Shown here: positions 56,586 through 64,000 of the stretch, in pieces
Position numbering within the stretch: the first letter of the stretch is position 1
Layout of the letters: each line of letters begins with the position of its first letter
From: Alkalihalobacillus pseudalcaliphilus
Lineage (GTDB): Bacteria > Bacillota > Bacilli > Bacillales > Bacillaceae_D
Assembly (NCBI GenBank): GCA_001038565.1
Contig: LFJO01000006.1
Span: forward strand, 236,835 to 300,834
DNA: 64,000 nucleotides
Reading direction: 5' to 3'
Notes under the pieces: generated by a model
What the model saw: only the letters and a program-made list of their open reading frames with translations
Told to the model about the DNA's origin: nothing
Databases searched by the model: none
Position numbers and translations under genes: made by a program

Positions 56586-59500
56586 TTAGTCTATATTCAC
56601 ATCTAACCGTCTTTTTCTCCAATACATCATACTGCCACCCGTTAAAATCAAAATAACTCCTGCTACAATCCAATAATAATAATTCGTAGCTGTATTCGGT
56701 AGTGAATCGCCTTCTTTATCTTGTCCTAGTATATCCTTTTCGTTATTTTGATTACCTTGTCCAGTACGATCGCTATCCTCATCTCCAACTTTTTCCGCTG
56801 GTGCTTTAGGTATAGTCATTCCTTCATCAGTTCCCTTTTGGTCTGTGTCACTTTCTTCTTCAACATCATCGGTTTCAGGTAGTTCCGTATCATTTTCCTG
56901 TTCCCCAGTTCCTGGCGACTTTGAAAAATGTACTTTTCCTTTTAGTTGATAATGCTCACCCACTACTAAGCTTCTTTCTTGTTCATCAACCGAAACATTA
57001 TCGACAATACGGACAAACACTTTATTATCAAAAAAACCAATGTTTTGTGCAACATCCAGTAGTTGTGTTGCCCAATGACCTCCCCAAGAATAACCATTTC
57101 GCCGTTCTTCCTCAATTTCTAAGATGTCATATTTAATTATGCCATCTCTTCCTGAGAAAATACCACGATCTGTGCCAATTTCATAGAAGCGATACCAAGC
57201 TGTTGAGTTAGAATCCTCATGAAAATAAATGCTCTCAGGATCACCACTCACATAACGTGTATTTTCAAGCTTCACTCGGTCAAACCATTCGAGTGCTCCT
57301 AGTGTCGCTCGTTTTATTTCATCTATTTGTGGACGCGACATTAAAAAGCGAATGATACCGACTGATTCGTTTCCTGAATTGGATGGATGCTCATAAGCTC
57401 GGCCTTCACGTGGTTGATACGTATAGGGGTCATGCTGGGCACTCCAAACATTTAATATACCATCCACTTGAATTTGAGCTTTTAAAATATAATCGACAGC
57501 CAACTCCATCGAATCCTCAAGCTGTGCATAATAAGTCTCGCTAACAAGGTCGCCACCAAATGGATATCTTTTTTCTAATACATCATCTAACATTTCTAAT
57601 ACGTTAATCATAGCCTCATCATTAAAGGTGACATAATCTGAATAATTCCCTCGGGCTGGGTAGACTTGAGCAAAGCCTCCTGTTTCATATTGAAGCTTGA
57701 ATAGGAAATCAAAGCCTTTCTCAATACTCTCTTTATAGCGCTCATCTTTTGTCTCTTGATAAATCTGGGCGAGGAGCAAAATTTCACTTATTGTCGCATC
57801 ATTATCAATTGTTCCTAATTCTACACCATTGTTCACCCATTCCGAACGGGGTTCCTGACCATCCCATGGTCTCGTATAAATTTGTGGGAAGTTTTTTGTC
57901 CAACCTCCATGTTCCATCTGCCATGTTAATAGATTATCAGCTTCTTGAATCGCTCGGTTTAAATCACCTGAAAACCGCGTCTCTTCTAATTCTAACTCCA
58001 TCTCACCATATTCATCCCATTCATCTAAGCTGTTTAACACTATTACTGTTTGACCAAATTGATTGACAGTTTGAGCTGCTTTATCGATATTTAGAGTTGT
58101 AAATCCAGGCGTTAATAAGGACCAGGTCCTTGTAGGAGCGACCACTTCAAGATCCTCTATTTGAAAGTCTTCCACATATCCATTCAAAGTAACAGCCATA
58201 AGGTGGGAATTAAGGACATGGACTCCAACAATTCCAAGCTGCTCAATATCTGATTGTTCAACCAAATCAATGAGCTCCTTCGCTTCACCTCGTGTTAAAA
58301 TATTTCTATTTGTTGACGGAGTAATTTGATCGTCAAGTTTTGATAAAGCATGCTCTGCTTCTTGAATGGTTATTTGTTGAGTAGGCAGTATTTGACTGTT
58401 CACAACTAAATCATCCATATAACCTTGTTGCAATGCTGTAGCTGCCACATAATAGTACCAATCTTCCTCAGTAATCTCCCATGCTATCGAATCTAAGCTT
58501 AGATTCTTGAATTGCTCTTTCTTCACGAAGCCTAATTTTTCATTAACAAGAGCCATAAACTCTAGACGAGTTAGCTTTTTGGAATCATTGATAGAACCTT
58601 GTTCAGCAATCATCCCACTGTTTTGTAAATCCTTTAAGAGAGCTTCACTCAAGATTTCTTCAAGTAAAACTTTTTCAGACTCAATAGGTGTTTCACTATC
58701 ACCTTCTTGTTGCTTATAAATTCTTAAATGGTCAACATTCGCACCACCACTCGGAGCATTTCCAACAGCCTTTATCGTGTTAGTTCCTTCTTTTAAAAAC
58801 GAGCTCATTGTGGCATATTCCCAAATATTCCATGCCCCAGTAGGATCAAAAGCTAACTCTTCTTCCATTCTCTCTCCGTTAATGATTATTTCTTTTGGGC
58901 GTAAATCTGTTCCTCCATGGGCATAACGAAACCCTAGGAAATAATCGCCTTCAGCGGGAACTTCAACAGTCCACTCTATCCATCCTCCTGGAGCATTCGG
59001 TACATAATCGACAAAACCTGTTCCGGTATAGCCTGCATGTTTATTATCAATAATTGAGGTATCATTAAAATCTGCCTCTTCTGCTTCAAAAATTTGGTCA
59101 AAGCCAAAGTTAACTTTAAGATGGTCTACATTTGCACCACCACTTGGTGCTATTCCTATTGCTCGAACCGTATTTTCACCAGCTTCAAGATTAGCTGTCA
59201 AACTTGTATACGCCCAAATTGTAAATCCGCCTGTAGGCTCGAATGCTAAGCCTTCATCAACGACCTCACCATTAATGACAATTTCCTTCGGACGTAAATC
59301 GGTCCCTCCATGAGCATAACGAAAGTCAAGTTCATACTCACCAGCAACAGGTACATCAATGGTCCACTCTATCCATCCCCCTGGGGCATTTGGTACGTAA
59401 TCGACAAAACCTGTCCCTGTAAAACCATTATGCTTATTGTCAACAATCGCGTGGTGGAGTTCTGCAAATTCCGCCTCATAAATGCCATTAACCCCATCCT

Positions 59501-60215
59501 CGATCGGAATTTCTGGCTCAGGAGGTTCTACCTCAGTTGGTATTTGCCCAGTCATTTTAAAATCATCAACATAATGTCCATGCATCGATGAATTCGGTGT
59601 GAAGGATTCAACAAAATTCAAATAAGACATCGGTTGATCAAACGCAGCTTCCTCCAGGACGATCTCATCATTAATCAAAATATCTAGTGTTTGTTTCTCG
59701 ATATTGAGAAGAAGTTGAATATGGTACCATTCCCCTGCTTCTGCTTCGATTAAAGGTTGAAAGCCTGCTCCCGTTCGAAAATTGATAGCTCCTCCGTTTG
59801 TCTCAATCGTCGCAGCCGTTCCATCTCCTTTTACTCTCATAACCTTTGTGGCACTCGTATAAGTAGGTTGCATAAATCTCATTTCAACGGAAACATCACC
59901 TACAAGGCGAGGGGTTGATTTCGTTAAAGCCACATGGGTTTGTTCACTTGTATCATCCAAAAACACAAGTTGATTTTCTTCCTTACTGGGTTCTTGAACA
60001 ATACGTACCGTTCCCCCTGCTTCACTCACATCCATATGAGAGGGCACCTCACCAAGCTGGTCAGATTCAAAATCTGTATGAAAGTCATAAAATTCTTCAC
60101 GTTCTAGTTCCTCGGCACTAACTGTCATTGCTGCTCCAAGCGAACCAAATAAACTCGAAAACACAAGAATAAATACTAGAAATAAATGACTGCAAGCTTT
60201 AGTCTTTTTATTCAT
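56586..60215 (-). CDS. Wall-anchored PL10-type pectate lyase with CBM and LamG-like modules
   Basis: The 1209-residue product has a signal peptide (to about A34, TVSAEE) and then a concanavalin/LamG-like domain (about 40-225). Two near-duplicate carbohydrate-binding modules of CBM35/6 type follow (about 245-370 and 375-505; both contain FVDYVPNAPGGWIEW and FRYAHGGTDLRPKEI). Next is an SLH-like or helical section (about 515-660), then the PL10 pectate lyase domain (about 760-1085; GGWTKNFPQIYTRP, IDNDATISEILLLAQIY, GGFAQVYPARGNYSDYVTFN, FYEIGTDRGIFSGRDG). An acidic linker leads to the sortase motif LPNTA (1172-1176), a membrane span and a basic tail. It degrades polygalacturonate at the cell surface. 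It is a single gene, and a cre-like palindrome lies upstream. GGGAG precedes the ATG by eight bases. Confidence 0.88.
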   Translation of the reverse strand: MNKKTKACSHLFLVFILVFSSLFGSLGAAMTVSAEELEREEFYDFHTDFESDQLGEVPSHMDVSEAGGTVRIVQEPSKEENQLVFLDDTSEQTHVALTKSTPRLVGDVSVEMRFMQPTYTSATKVMRVKGDGTAATIETNGGAINFRTGAGFQPLIEAEAGEWYHIQLLLNIEKQTLDILINDEIVLEEAAFDQPMSYLNFVESFTPNSSMHGHYVDDFKMTGQIPTEVEPPEPEIPIEDGVNGIYEAEFAELHHAIVDNKHNGFTGTGFVDYVPNAPGGWIEWTIDVPVAGEYELDFRYAHGGTDLRPKEIVINGEVVDEGLAFEPTGGFTIWAYTSLTANLEAGENTVRAIGIAPSGGANVDHLKVNFGFDQIFEAEEADFNDTSIIDNKHAGYTGTGFVDYVPNAPGGWIEWTVEVPAEGDYFLGFRYAHGGTDLRPKEIIINGERMEEELAFDPTGAWNIWEYATMSSFLKEGTNTIKAVGNAPSGGANVDHLRIYKQQEGDSETPIESEKVLLEEILSEALLKDLQNSGMIAEQGSINDSKKLTRLEFMALVNEKLGFVKKEQFKNLSLDSIAWEITEEDWYYYVAATALQQGYMDDLVVNSQILPTQQITIQEAEHALSKLDDQITPSTNRNILTRGEAKELIDLVEQSDIEQLGIVGVHVLNSHLMAVTLNGYVEDFQIEDLEVVAPTRTWSLLTPGFTTLNIDKAAQTVNQFGQTVIVLNSLDEWDEYGEMELELEETRFSGDLNRAIQEADNLLTWQMEHGGWTKNFPQIYTRPWDGQEPRSEWVNNGVELGTIDNDATISEILLLAQIYQETKDERYKESIEKGFDFLFKLQYETGGFAQVYPARGNYSDYVTFNDEAMINVLEMLDDVLEKRYPFGGDLVSETYYAQLEDSMELAVDYILKAQIQVDGILNVWSAQHDPYTYQPREGRAYEHPSNSGNESVGIIRFLMSRPQIDEIKRATLGALEWFDRVKLENTRYVSGDPESIYFHEDSNSTAWYRFYEIGTDRGIFSGRDGIIKYDILEIEEERRNGYSWGGHWATQLLDVAQNIGFFDNKVFVRIVDNVSVDEQERSLVVGEHYQLKGKVHFSKSPGTGEQENDTELPETDDVEEESDTDQKGTDEGMTIPKAPAEKVGDEDSDRTGQGNQNNEKDILGQDKEGDSLPNTATNYYYWIVAGVILILTGGSMMYWRKRRLDVNID

Positions 60216-60235
60216 TCATTTTTCTCCCTTCTTTT

Positions 60236-60420
60236 ATATGAAAGTTGATGCTGATGCTGATATGCGGAGCTTTGCTTGCCGCTACCGAAAATCATGATCC
60301 ACGACAACCGCGTGGCGCTGAACTAACTGGCACACCAGTGGATTTCAGCCCGCCACTACGTCCCACGGGGGTCTCAACATGTTTTCGTCCGCTGGGTTAC
60401 TACCGTCATGTACTCACCTC
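60236..60420. repeat. Dispersed repeat module upstream of pectate lyase
   Basis: The stretch resembles 6913-7080: TGAAAGTTG, GCCGCTACC-AAAATCATG, GAACTAACTGGC, GTGGATTTC, GGGTCTC and TTTTCGTCCGCTG appear in the same order. It lies between the lyase start and its putative promoter, so it would be in the 5-prime leader or have displaced promoter sequences. Confidence 0.7.
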
Positions 60421-60437
60421 CCAATTAAAACGCAATA

Positions 60438-60451
60438 TGTAAACGTTTACA
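60438..60451. promoter_or_regulatory. Cre-like palindrome upstream of pectate lyase
   Basis: TGTAAACGTTTACA is a perfect 14-bp palindrome fitting the CcpA cre consensus (TGNAANCGNNNNCA); LacI-family regulators of pectin genes bind similar sites. Carbon catabolite control of the lyase is inferred. Confidence 0.7.
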
Positions 60452-61090
60452 TTCGGAAGTGTAACATAAAGTTTTCTGAAAAATGTATCGAATTTATAAT
60501 TACATGAGCGAATTCATCGTTTTCTACTAACTTCTAAGGAAATGATTATCACTGAAATGCATCGTTTTAACACAAGTAATTATCCAAAGAAATACTCAAT
60601 ATTACTCATGATTTGTTAAGGTATCTTCGTTTTTTTATATGATTCATTTATAAACTTTATATAATATTCCTACTTTCTTATAAATGGATGTATCATTTGA
60701 ATAGGCTTACCTTTTTTATAGGTCTTTTTTGATAGTGTTAGTTTTTGTTCAAGACCAAAAAAGCCACAGGGATTTCCTGTTGCTTTTTTATGAAAGTTAT
60801 TTAATGCTGATGTACGAATCTCAATAAAAGGAAAGTGCCTATTTCCATGTTTTGATAGTGTGAATTAAGCTCTGCCATGTGGGTTTACAGTAACACGTTC
60901 ATGAAGTATTTATTCTCTATTACCTAAAACATACTGTTCGTACGATCGGTTGGATTTATTACTTGACCATACCTTGTACTCGCTACCTTTATCAGTTAAC
61001 TAGTTATAAATTCATTTTGTGCTTATACATACTATCTTTTTACAGGCAGTCATTGCTTCGAACCGCTTACATTGTAATCCAAGTTACTTA
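60452..61090. other. Gene-poor region with one terminator-like hairpin
   Basis: No gene is supported. AAAAAAGCCACAGG (60757-60770) and CCTGTTGCTTTTTT (60776-60789) form a hairpin with one mismatch and T runs on both sides. About 60789-60895 resembles the dispersed module weakly (TGAAAGTTA, CATGTTTTGATAG, GCCATGTGGGTTT). Confidence 0.55.
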
Positions 61091-61783
61091 TTATGTGACT
61101 TCAATTGCTTCAAGATGCGAGACGGCATCATACAGATCGTTTACCGTAATAGTTGGTTTTATCGATACTGGATGAGTTTGTTTCGTTCGATTCACCCAAA
61201 TCGTTTTCATTCCTATATCAATGGCTCCTGCAACATCAATGGTTAATGTATCGCCAATATAGACAACTTCTTCTTTTTTGCATTGAGTTAATTGAAGTGC
61301 TTCTTCATAGATTTTACCTTTTGGTTTATAAGAGAGCACATCTTCACTCGTCACGACACCATCTACTTCAAGTCCGTGGTAATCAAGAGCCTCCATAATT
61401 TCAACTCGATCAATGTTTGAGACAATAAATATGGGCAGCTTTACTTTATTTAGGAAATAAATAGCATCTTGATAAATGGCTGGCCTACGCCATTGTTCAA
61501 ACATTTTTTCCCCTAAAGATTGTGCATCTAACGGAGCTTGAAAATGGATCAATGTTCTCCTTAACGATTCTATTTCAATTTCTCTTTGCGTCTGAAACTG
61601 GATACCCGTACACTTGTTAAATAAATGGTAGAATTGATTCCACCAATATAGAGACACTTCCTCAACACTTACTGATTGAATGGGAGTCGCGCTCTTAATT
61701 TCCAAGCTCACCTCATGAATAACTAAACCTACATCATGTACAATTGTACCGTAAAAATCAACTAAACACGCTTTAAGGTTCAA
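61091..61783 (-). CDS. HAD-superfamily hydrolase with haloacid-dehalogenase-type motif I
   Basis: A 230-residue HAD hydrolase. Motif I is D9-F-Y-G-T13: the usual second aspartate is tyrosine, as in L-2-haloacid dehalogenases, whereas most HAD phosphatases have DxD. Motif II is the Ser in FIVSNID, motif III the Lys in SYKPKGKIY and motif IV is VYIGDTLTIDV. It starts with TTG at 61783, seven bases after AGGGGG; the ATG at 61791 runs into a stop. Substrate is unknown. It is an isolated gene between repeats. Confidence 0.85.
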   Translation of the reverse strand: MNLKACLVDFYGTIVHDVGLVIHEVSLEIKSATPIQSVSVEEVSLYWWNQFYHLFNKCTGIQFQTQREIEIESLRRTLIHFQAPLDAQSLGEKMFEQWRRPAIYQDAIYFLNKVKLPIFIVSNIDRVEIMEALDYHGLEVDGVVTSEDVLSYKPKGKIYEEALQLTQCKKEEVVYIGDTLTIDVAGAIDIGMKTIWVNRTKQTHPVSIKPTITVNDLYDAVSHLEAIEVT

Positions 61784-62262
61784 ACATGATCCCCCTTCAT
61801 AAAATCTTTTAAGTCATAATATAAGTTTTTTAATATTTCTTTGTCATAATTAATTCGTCACTTCTTCTATAAATCCTTTTATCATTTATCTTACATTTAA
61901 GATATTAGGTAATCAGCAGATCAAAAAATGACGAAGCAACAAGATGCTCCGTCATCTTAAAGGTAAACTATGCCCTTTTTATGAGAGCTTTTTTTACCTC
62001 CCTTATCTCCTCTGAGAAAGCTTCACCGCTTACTCTCAGATTCTATTACAATAAACTCATGTTTGACAGATCTATAATTCAGTAATTTCTGAATTTTGGA
62101 GCCGGTCATTCATCCTCAAAAACCGATGCTAAAACGTCGCAATCTAACGCATGTAAGACCTACTACATTAATCCCTTTTCCACCAGGTTCATCATGGGTT
62201 TTAAGTTGAATTTAAAAAAAATAGATTTAAGAGCATCGCAACGAAAAGTGATGCCTCATTTA
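61784..62262. other. Intergenic region with terminator-like stem
   Basis: No gene is supported. A stem ATGACG-AGCA / TGCT-CGTCAT lies at about 61927-61956. The rest is A/T-rich with no recognised element. Confidence 0.5.
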
Positions 62263-62296
62263 CTAAAAAAAGGAGTTGTATTAAACTCCTTTTTTC
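62263..62296 (-). terminator. Terminator of rpiR/murR-type gene
   Basis: AAAAAAGGAGTT and AACTCCTTTTTT form a stem with a short loop and T runs on both strands; the stop codon at 62281 is inside the stem. Confidence 0.8.
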
Positions 62297-63153
62297 CTTT
62301 TACCTTTAAAACTATCTAATGTTTTCCTTGTGCGATCTAAAAATTGAATCGTTTCGTCATACTCTTTGGAGGCGTAGCACATAAACAGAATATCAATCAT
62401 ATGAAGCTGAGCAATTCTTGACGCTGTTGCTCCACTCCGAAACGTTGACTCATTACCTGCGGTTATATAAAGATTGATGTCAGCTAAGTTCGTGATCGAA
62501 GAATTACCATACTTTGAAATACTAATTGTTTGACAGTGGTTCTCTTTAGCAATTTCCAATAGTTTAGTAACCTCTTGTGTGTTTCCGGAAAACGAAATAC
62601 CGACAATCACATCCTCAGGGCCTTTATTAGCAATGGCTGTGGCTGCAACATGAACATCAGAATAAGAATTGACTTGCTTATTAATTCGCATAAATTTTTG
62701 TTCGGCATCTTGTGCGGCAAGATTAGAAGCACCAAAACCAACAAATATGATGGACTTGGCATGAATTAATACCCTCACTGCTTCTTCTAATTGTTCAAAC
62801 TTCATAATATCGACCGTTTCTTTTAGAGTTTGTAACGTATTTGCATTAACTTTTGATACGATATTTCTAAAATCCTCATCACGCTCGATATCCCGATTAC
62901 CTTCCACCGAATCAACCTGTAGGTCACCAGCAATTCTTAATTTCAATTCTTGAAATCCACTAAATCCTAGTGACTTACATAATCGAATTACAGCGGCACT
63001 GCTAGTCTCACTTTTCTCCCCTAAGGTCATAGCTGTCATTAAAATGGACTCTTCCGGATTTTTAATTATAAACTGAGCTAGCCTCTGCTCAGATGGCGGT
63101 AGACCACTTAACGTATCCTTTAAAATAACTAATCCGCCTTTCATATGACTCAT
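62281..63153 (-). CDS. RpiR/MurR-family transcriptional regulator
   Basis: A 290-residue regulator with an N-terminal HTH_6 domain (about 1-80; LPPSEQRLAQFIIKNPEESI, RLCKSLGFSGFQELKLRI) and a SIS sugar-phosphate-binding domain (about 125-260; SIIFVGFGASNLAAQDAEQK). The ATG at 63153, with AGGGGG six bases upstream, is preferred over the ATG at 63168, which lies within the ribosome-binding sequence. It follows, on the same strand, a sugar ABC permease gene at 63615. MurR of this family senses MurNAc-6-phosphate. Palindromes before murQ are possible targets, but the regulator could instead control the ABC operon beside it. Confidence 0.85.
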   Translation of the reverse strand: MSHMKGGLVILKDTLSGLPPSEQRLAQFIIKNPEESILMTAMTLGEKSETSSAAVIRLCKSLGFSGFQELKLRIAGDLQVDSVEGNRDIERDEDFRNIVSKVNANTLQTLKETVDIMKFEQLEEAVRVLIHAKSIIFVGFGASNLAAQDAEQKFMRINKQVNSYSDVHVAATAIANKGPEDVIVGISFSGNTQEVTKLLEIAKENHCQTISISKYGNSSITNLADINLYITAGNESTFRSGATASRIAQLHMIDILFMCYASKEYDETIQFLDRTRKTLDSFKGKRKKGV

Positions 63154-63205
63154 CACAATCCCCCTCATTTTAGCTTCGTCAATTCATATGCATTCGCTTC
63201 ATAAG

Positions 63206-63217
63206 TTGTTATAACAA
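63206..63217. promoter_or_regulatory. Palindrome upstream of RpiR-type gene
   Basis: TTGTTATAACAA is a perfect 12-bp palindrome about 53 bp before the regulator start. It may be an autoregulatory site; it differs from the TGAAA-type palindromes before murQ. Confidence 0.35.
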
Positions 63218-63299
63218 TTATTTTATCATGAAATAAGGAGATAGTCCTATGATTGTCTTGATTAAATGCGGATATTATCAAATTTATAATAGTGATGTT

Positions 63300-63540
63300 T
63301 AATGCAGTGACAGTTACCCTAAAGGCGATGTGCGGAGCACTGCTCGTCGCTCTCGAAAATCATGCTCCTCACACTTTCTTCTTTGTTAGTGACGAAGTGT
63401 TCCGAGCTTCGCCATGTGGATTTTGTATGAAAGTGTAACTTAGGAACGTTGGGTTGTGCCTTTAAATTTGCTCGTCATTTTGCTTCCTTACGAATTCATT
63501 CGACTATTAGGTCATTTCGTTTTCAAAAATGGACCAAATA
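63300..63540. repeat. Dispersed repeat modules near the right edge
   Basis: The order here is GCGATGTGCGGAGCACTGCTC, the CGTCGCT-AAAATCATGCTCC module, then TTCTTTGTTAGTGACGAAGTG with GCTTCGCCATGTGG, then TATGAAAGTGTAAC and GTTGTGCC. Each piece has counterparts at 5113, 6913, 45486 and 60236. No gene is seen between 63154 and 63614. Confidence 0.7.
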
Positions 63541-63614
63541 CAAAGACCAAATAGTATATTCCCCTTGAGAAATGAGTTGCCCCATTGACTTTCACACAAT
63601 ACAGAACTCAGCAC

Positions 63615-64000
63615 CTACCCTTTTATAGAACCTGAAGTTGCACTGTTAATAAAGTGCTTCTGCAAGAGAAGGAAGACAATTAAAATCGGAATAAGAGCAA
63701 TAATCGATCCTGCCGCAACCTCTCGAGTGCTTGCCTCAAATGCTCCTTCTAACCGATACAACCCTAATGTCAAAGGATACATCGATTGATCCCTTAATAT
63801 AATCAATGGCCATAAAAAGCTATTCCAAGCAGCAATGAAACTTAAAATGCCAAGAGTTGCCATCATTGGTTTGACCATCGGCAACAAAATGTTGAACCAT
63901 ATTTGAAAAACATGGGCTCCATCAATGACAGCAGATTCCTCGATTTCTCTTGGAATCGATAAAAACGCTTGTCTCATTAAAAATATACCAAAAGCATTCA
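63615..64000 (-). CDS. Sugar ABC transporter permease, MalG type (5-prime end outside window)
   Basis: The frame is open to the right edge; at least 128 residues are present. Upstream of the first internal Met the frame reads NAFGIFL, as in MalG-type permeases. The EAA loop is EESAVIDGAHVFQIWFNILLP, and the C-terminal spans follow, ending ALIPILIVFLLLQKHFINS. It is similar in type to, but clearly different from, the permease at 9201-10160. Together with the RpiR-type gene it suggests a second amino-sugar uptake system continuing beyond the window. Confidence 0.9.
   Translation of the reverse strand, partial: NAFGIFLMRQAFLSIPREIEESAVIDGAHVFQIWFNILLPMVKPMMATLGILSFIAAWNSFLWPLIILRDQSMYPLTLGLYRLEGAFEASTREVAAGSIIALIPILIVFLLLQKHFINSATSGSIKG

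Overview
The window looks like chromosomal DNA from an endospore-forming, low-GC Bacillaceae member. An alkaliphilic or marine Bacillus-type genus such as Halalkalibacter/Alkalihalobacillus is an inference. Support comes from strong AGGAGG ribosome-binding sites, frequent TTG/GTG starts, spore-surface genes (collagen-like protein, Cys/His-rich coat proteins, a MnxG-type oxidase behind a sigma-K-like promoter), and tapA/sipW, lytST and fruRKA homologues. No rRNA, tRNA, CRISPR array, transposase or prophage was seen.

Layout. 1-269: tandem 51-bp hairpin repeats. 270-13507 (minus strand): a cell-wall sugar recovery region with namZ, nagZ, an AmiE-like serine hydrolase, a double GNAT protein, anmK, a second nagZ, two ABC permeases, a solute-binding lipoprotein and murQ. 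Divergent from it (13857-17729) is a wall-anchored protein with two SpoIID domains. 17778-23964: a formate block (DUF1641, FdhF-type dehydrogenase, FNT channel), an unknown membrane protein and an acetate-type transporter. 24191-28427: a lipoprotein and fruR-fruK-fruA. 28777-31060: a TRIC-family protein, sipW and tapA with SinR-like boxes. 31211-35316: lytS-lytT-cstA with three phased LytTR-type repeats. 35844-36713: a collagen-like spore-surface protein. 36884-40660: gntP-glxK with divergent cdaR. 40706-42604: an orphan cytosine methyltransferase and a small HTH protein. 42977-45180: kbl-tdh for threonine breakdown. 46222-50009: an SDR, a DJ-1/PfpI protein, phenylalanine hydroxylase and its pterin dehydratase. 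50122-56412: a spore-surface manganese-oxidase locus (two Cys-rich proteins, a His-rich coat protein, mnxG, mnxF, mnxE). 56586-60215: a wall-anchored PL10 pectate lyase. 61091-64000: a HAD hydrolase, an RpiR/MurR regulator and a truncated ABC permease.

How the genes fit together. The wall-sugar hydrolases lack visible signal peptides, unlike the secreted Bacillus subtilis NagZ/AmiE/NamZ set, and no MurP-type PTS is present. This suggests import of intact muropeptides by the ABC transporter followed by cytoplasmic cleavage. AnmK, which acts on anhydro-MurNAc, is unusual in a Bacillus; the neighbouring SpoIID-domain protein belongs to a lytic-transglycosylase family that makes anhydro ends. The mnx locus encodes a six-cupredoxin oxidase with a permuted order of copper motifs, two MnxE/F-like partners and further spore-surface proteins with similar small beta-barrel-like patterns.

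The intergenic DNA is also unusual. At least four different tandem arrays have periods of about 50-56 bp, and a dispersed modular repeat family (recognisable by hairpins of the CGCCAC...GTGGCG type) occupies many gaps longer than 300 bp.
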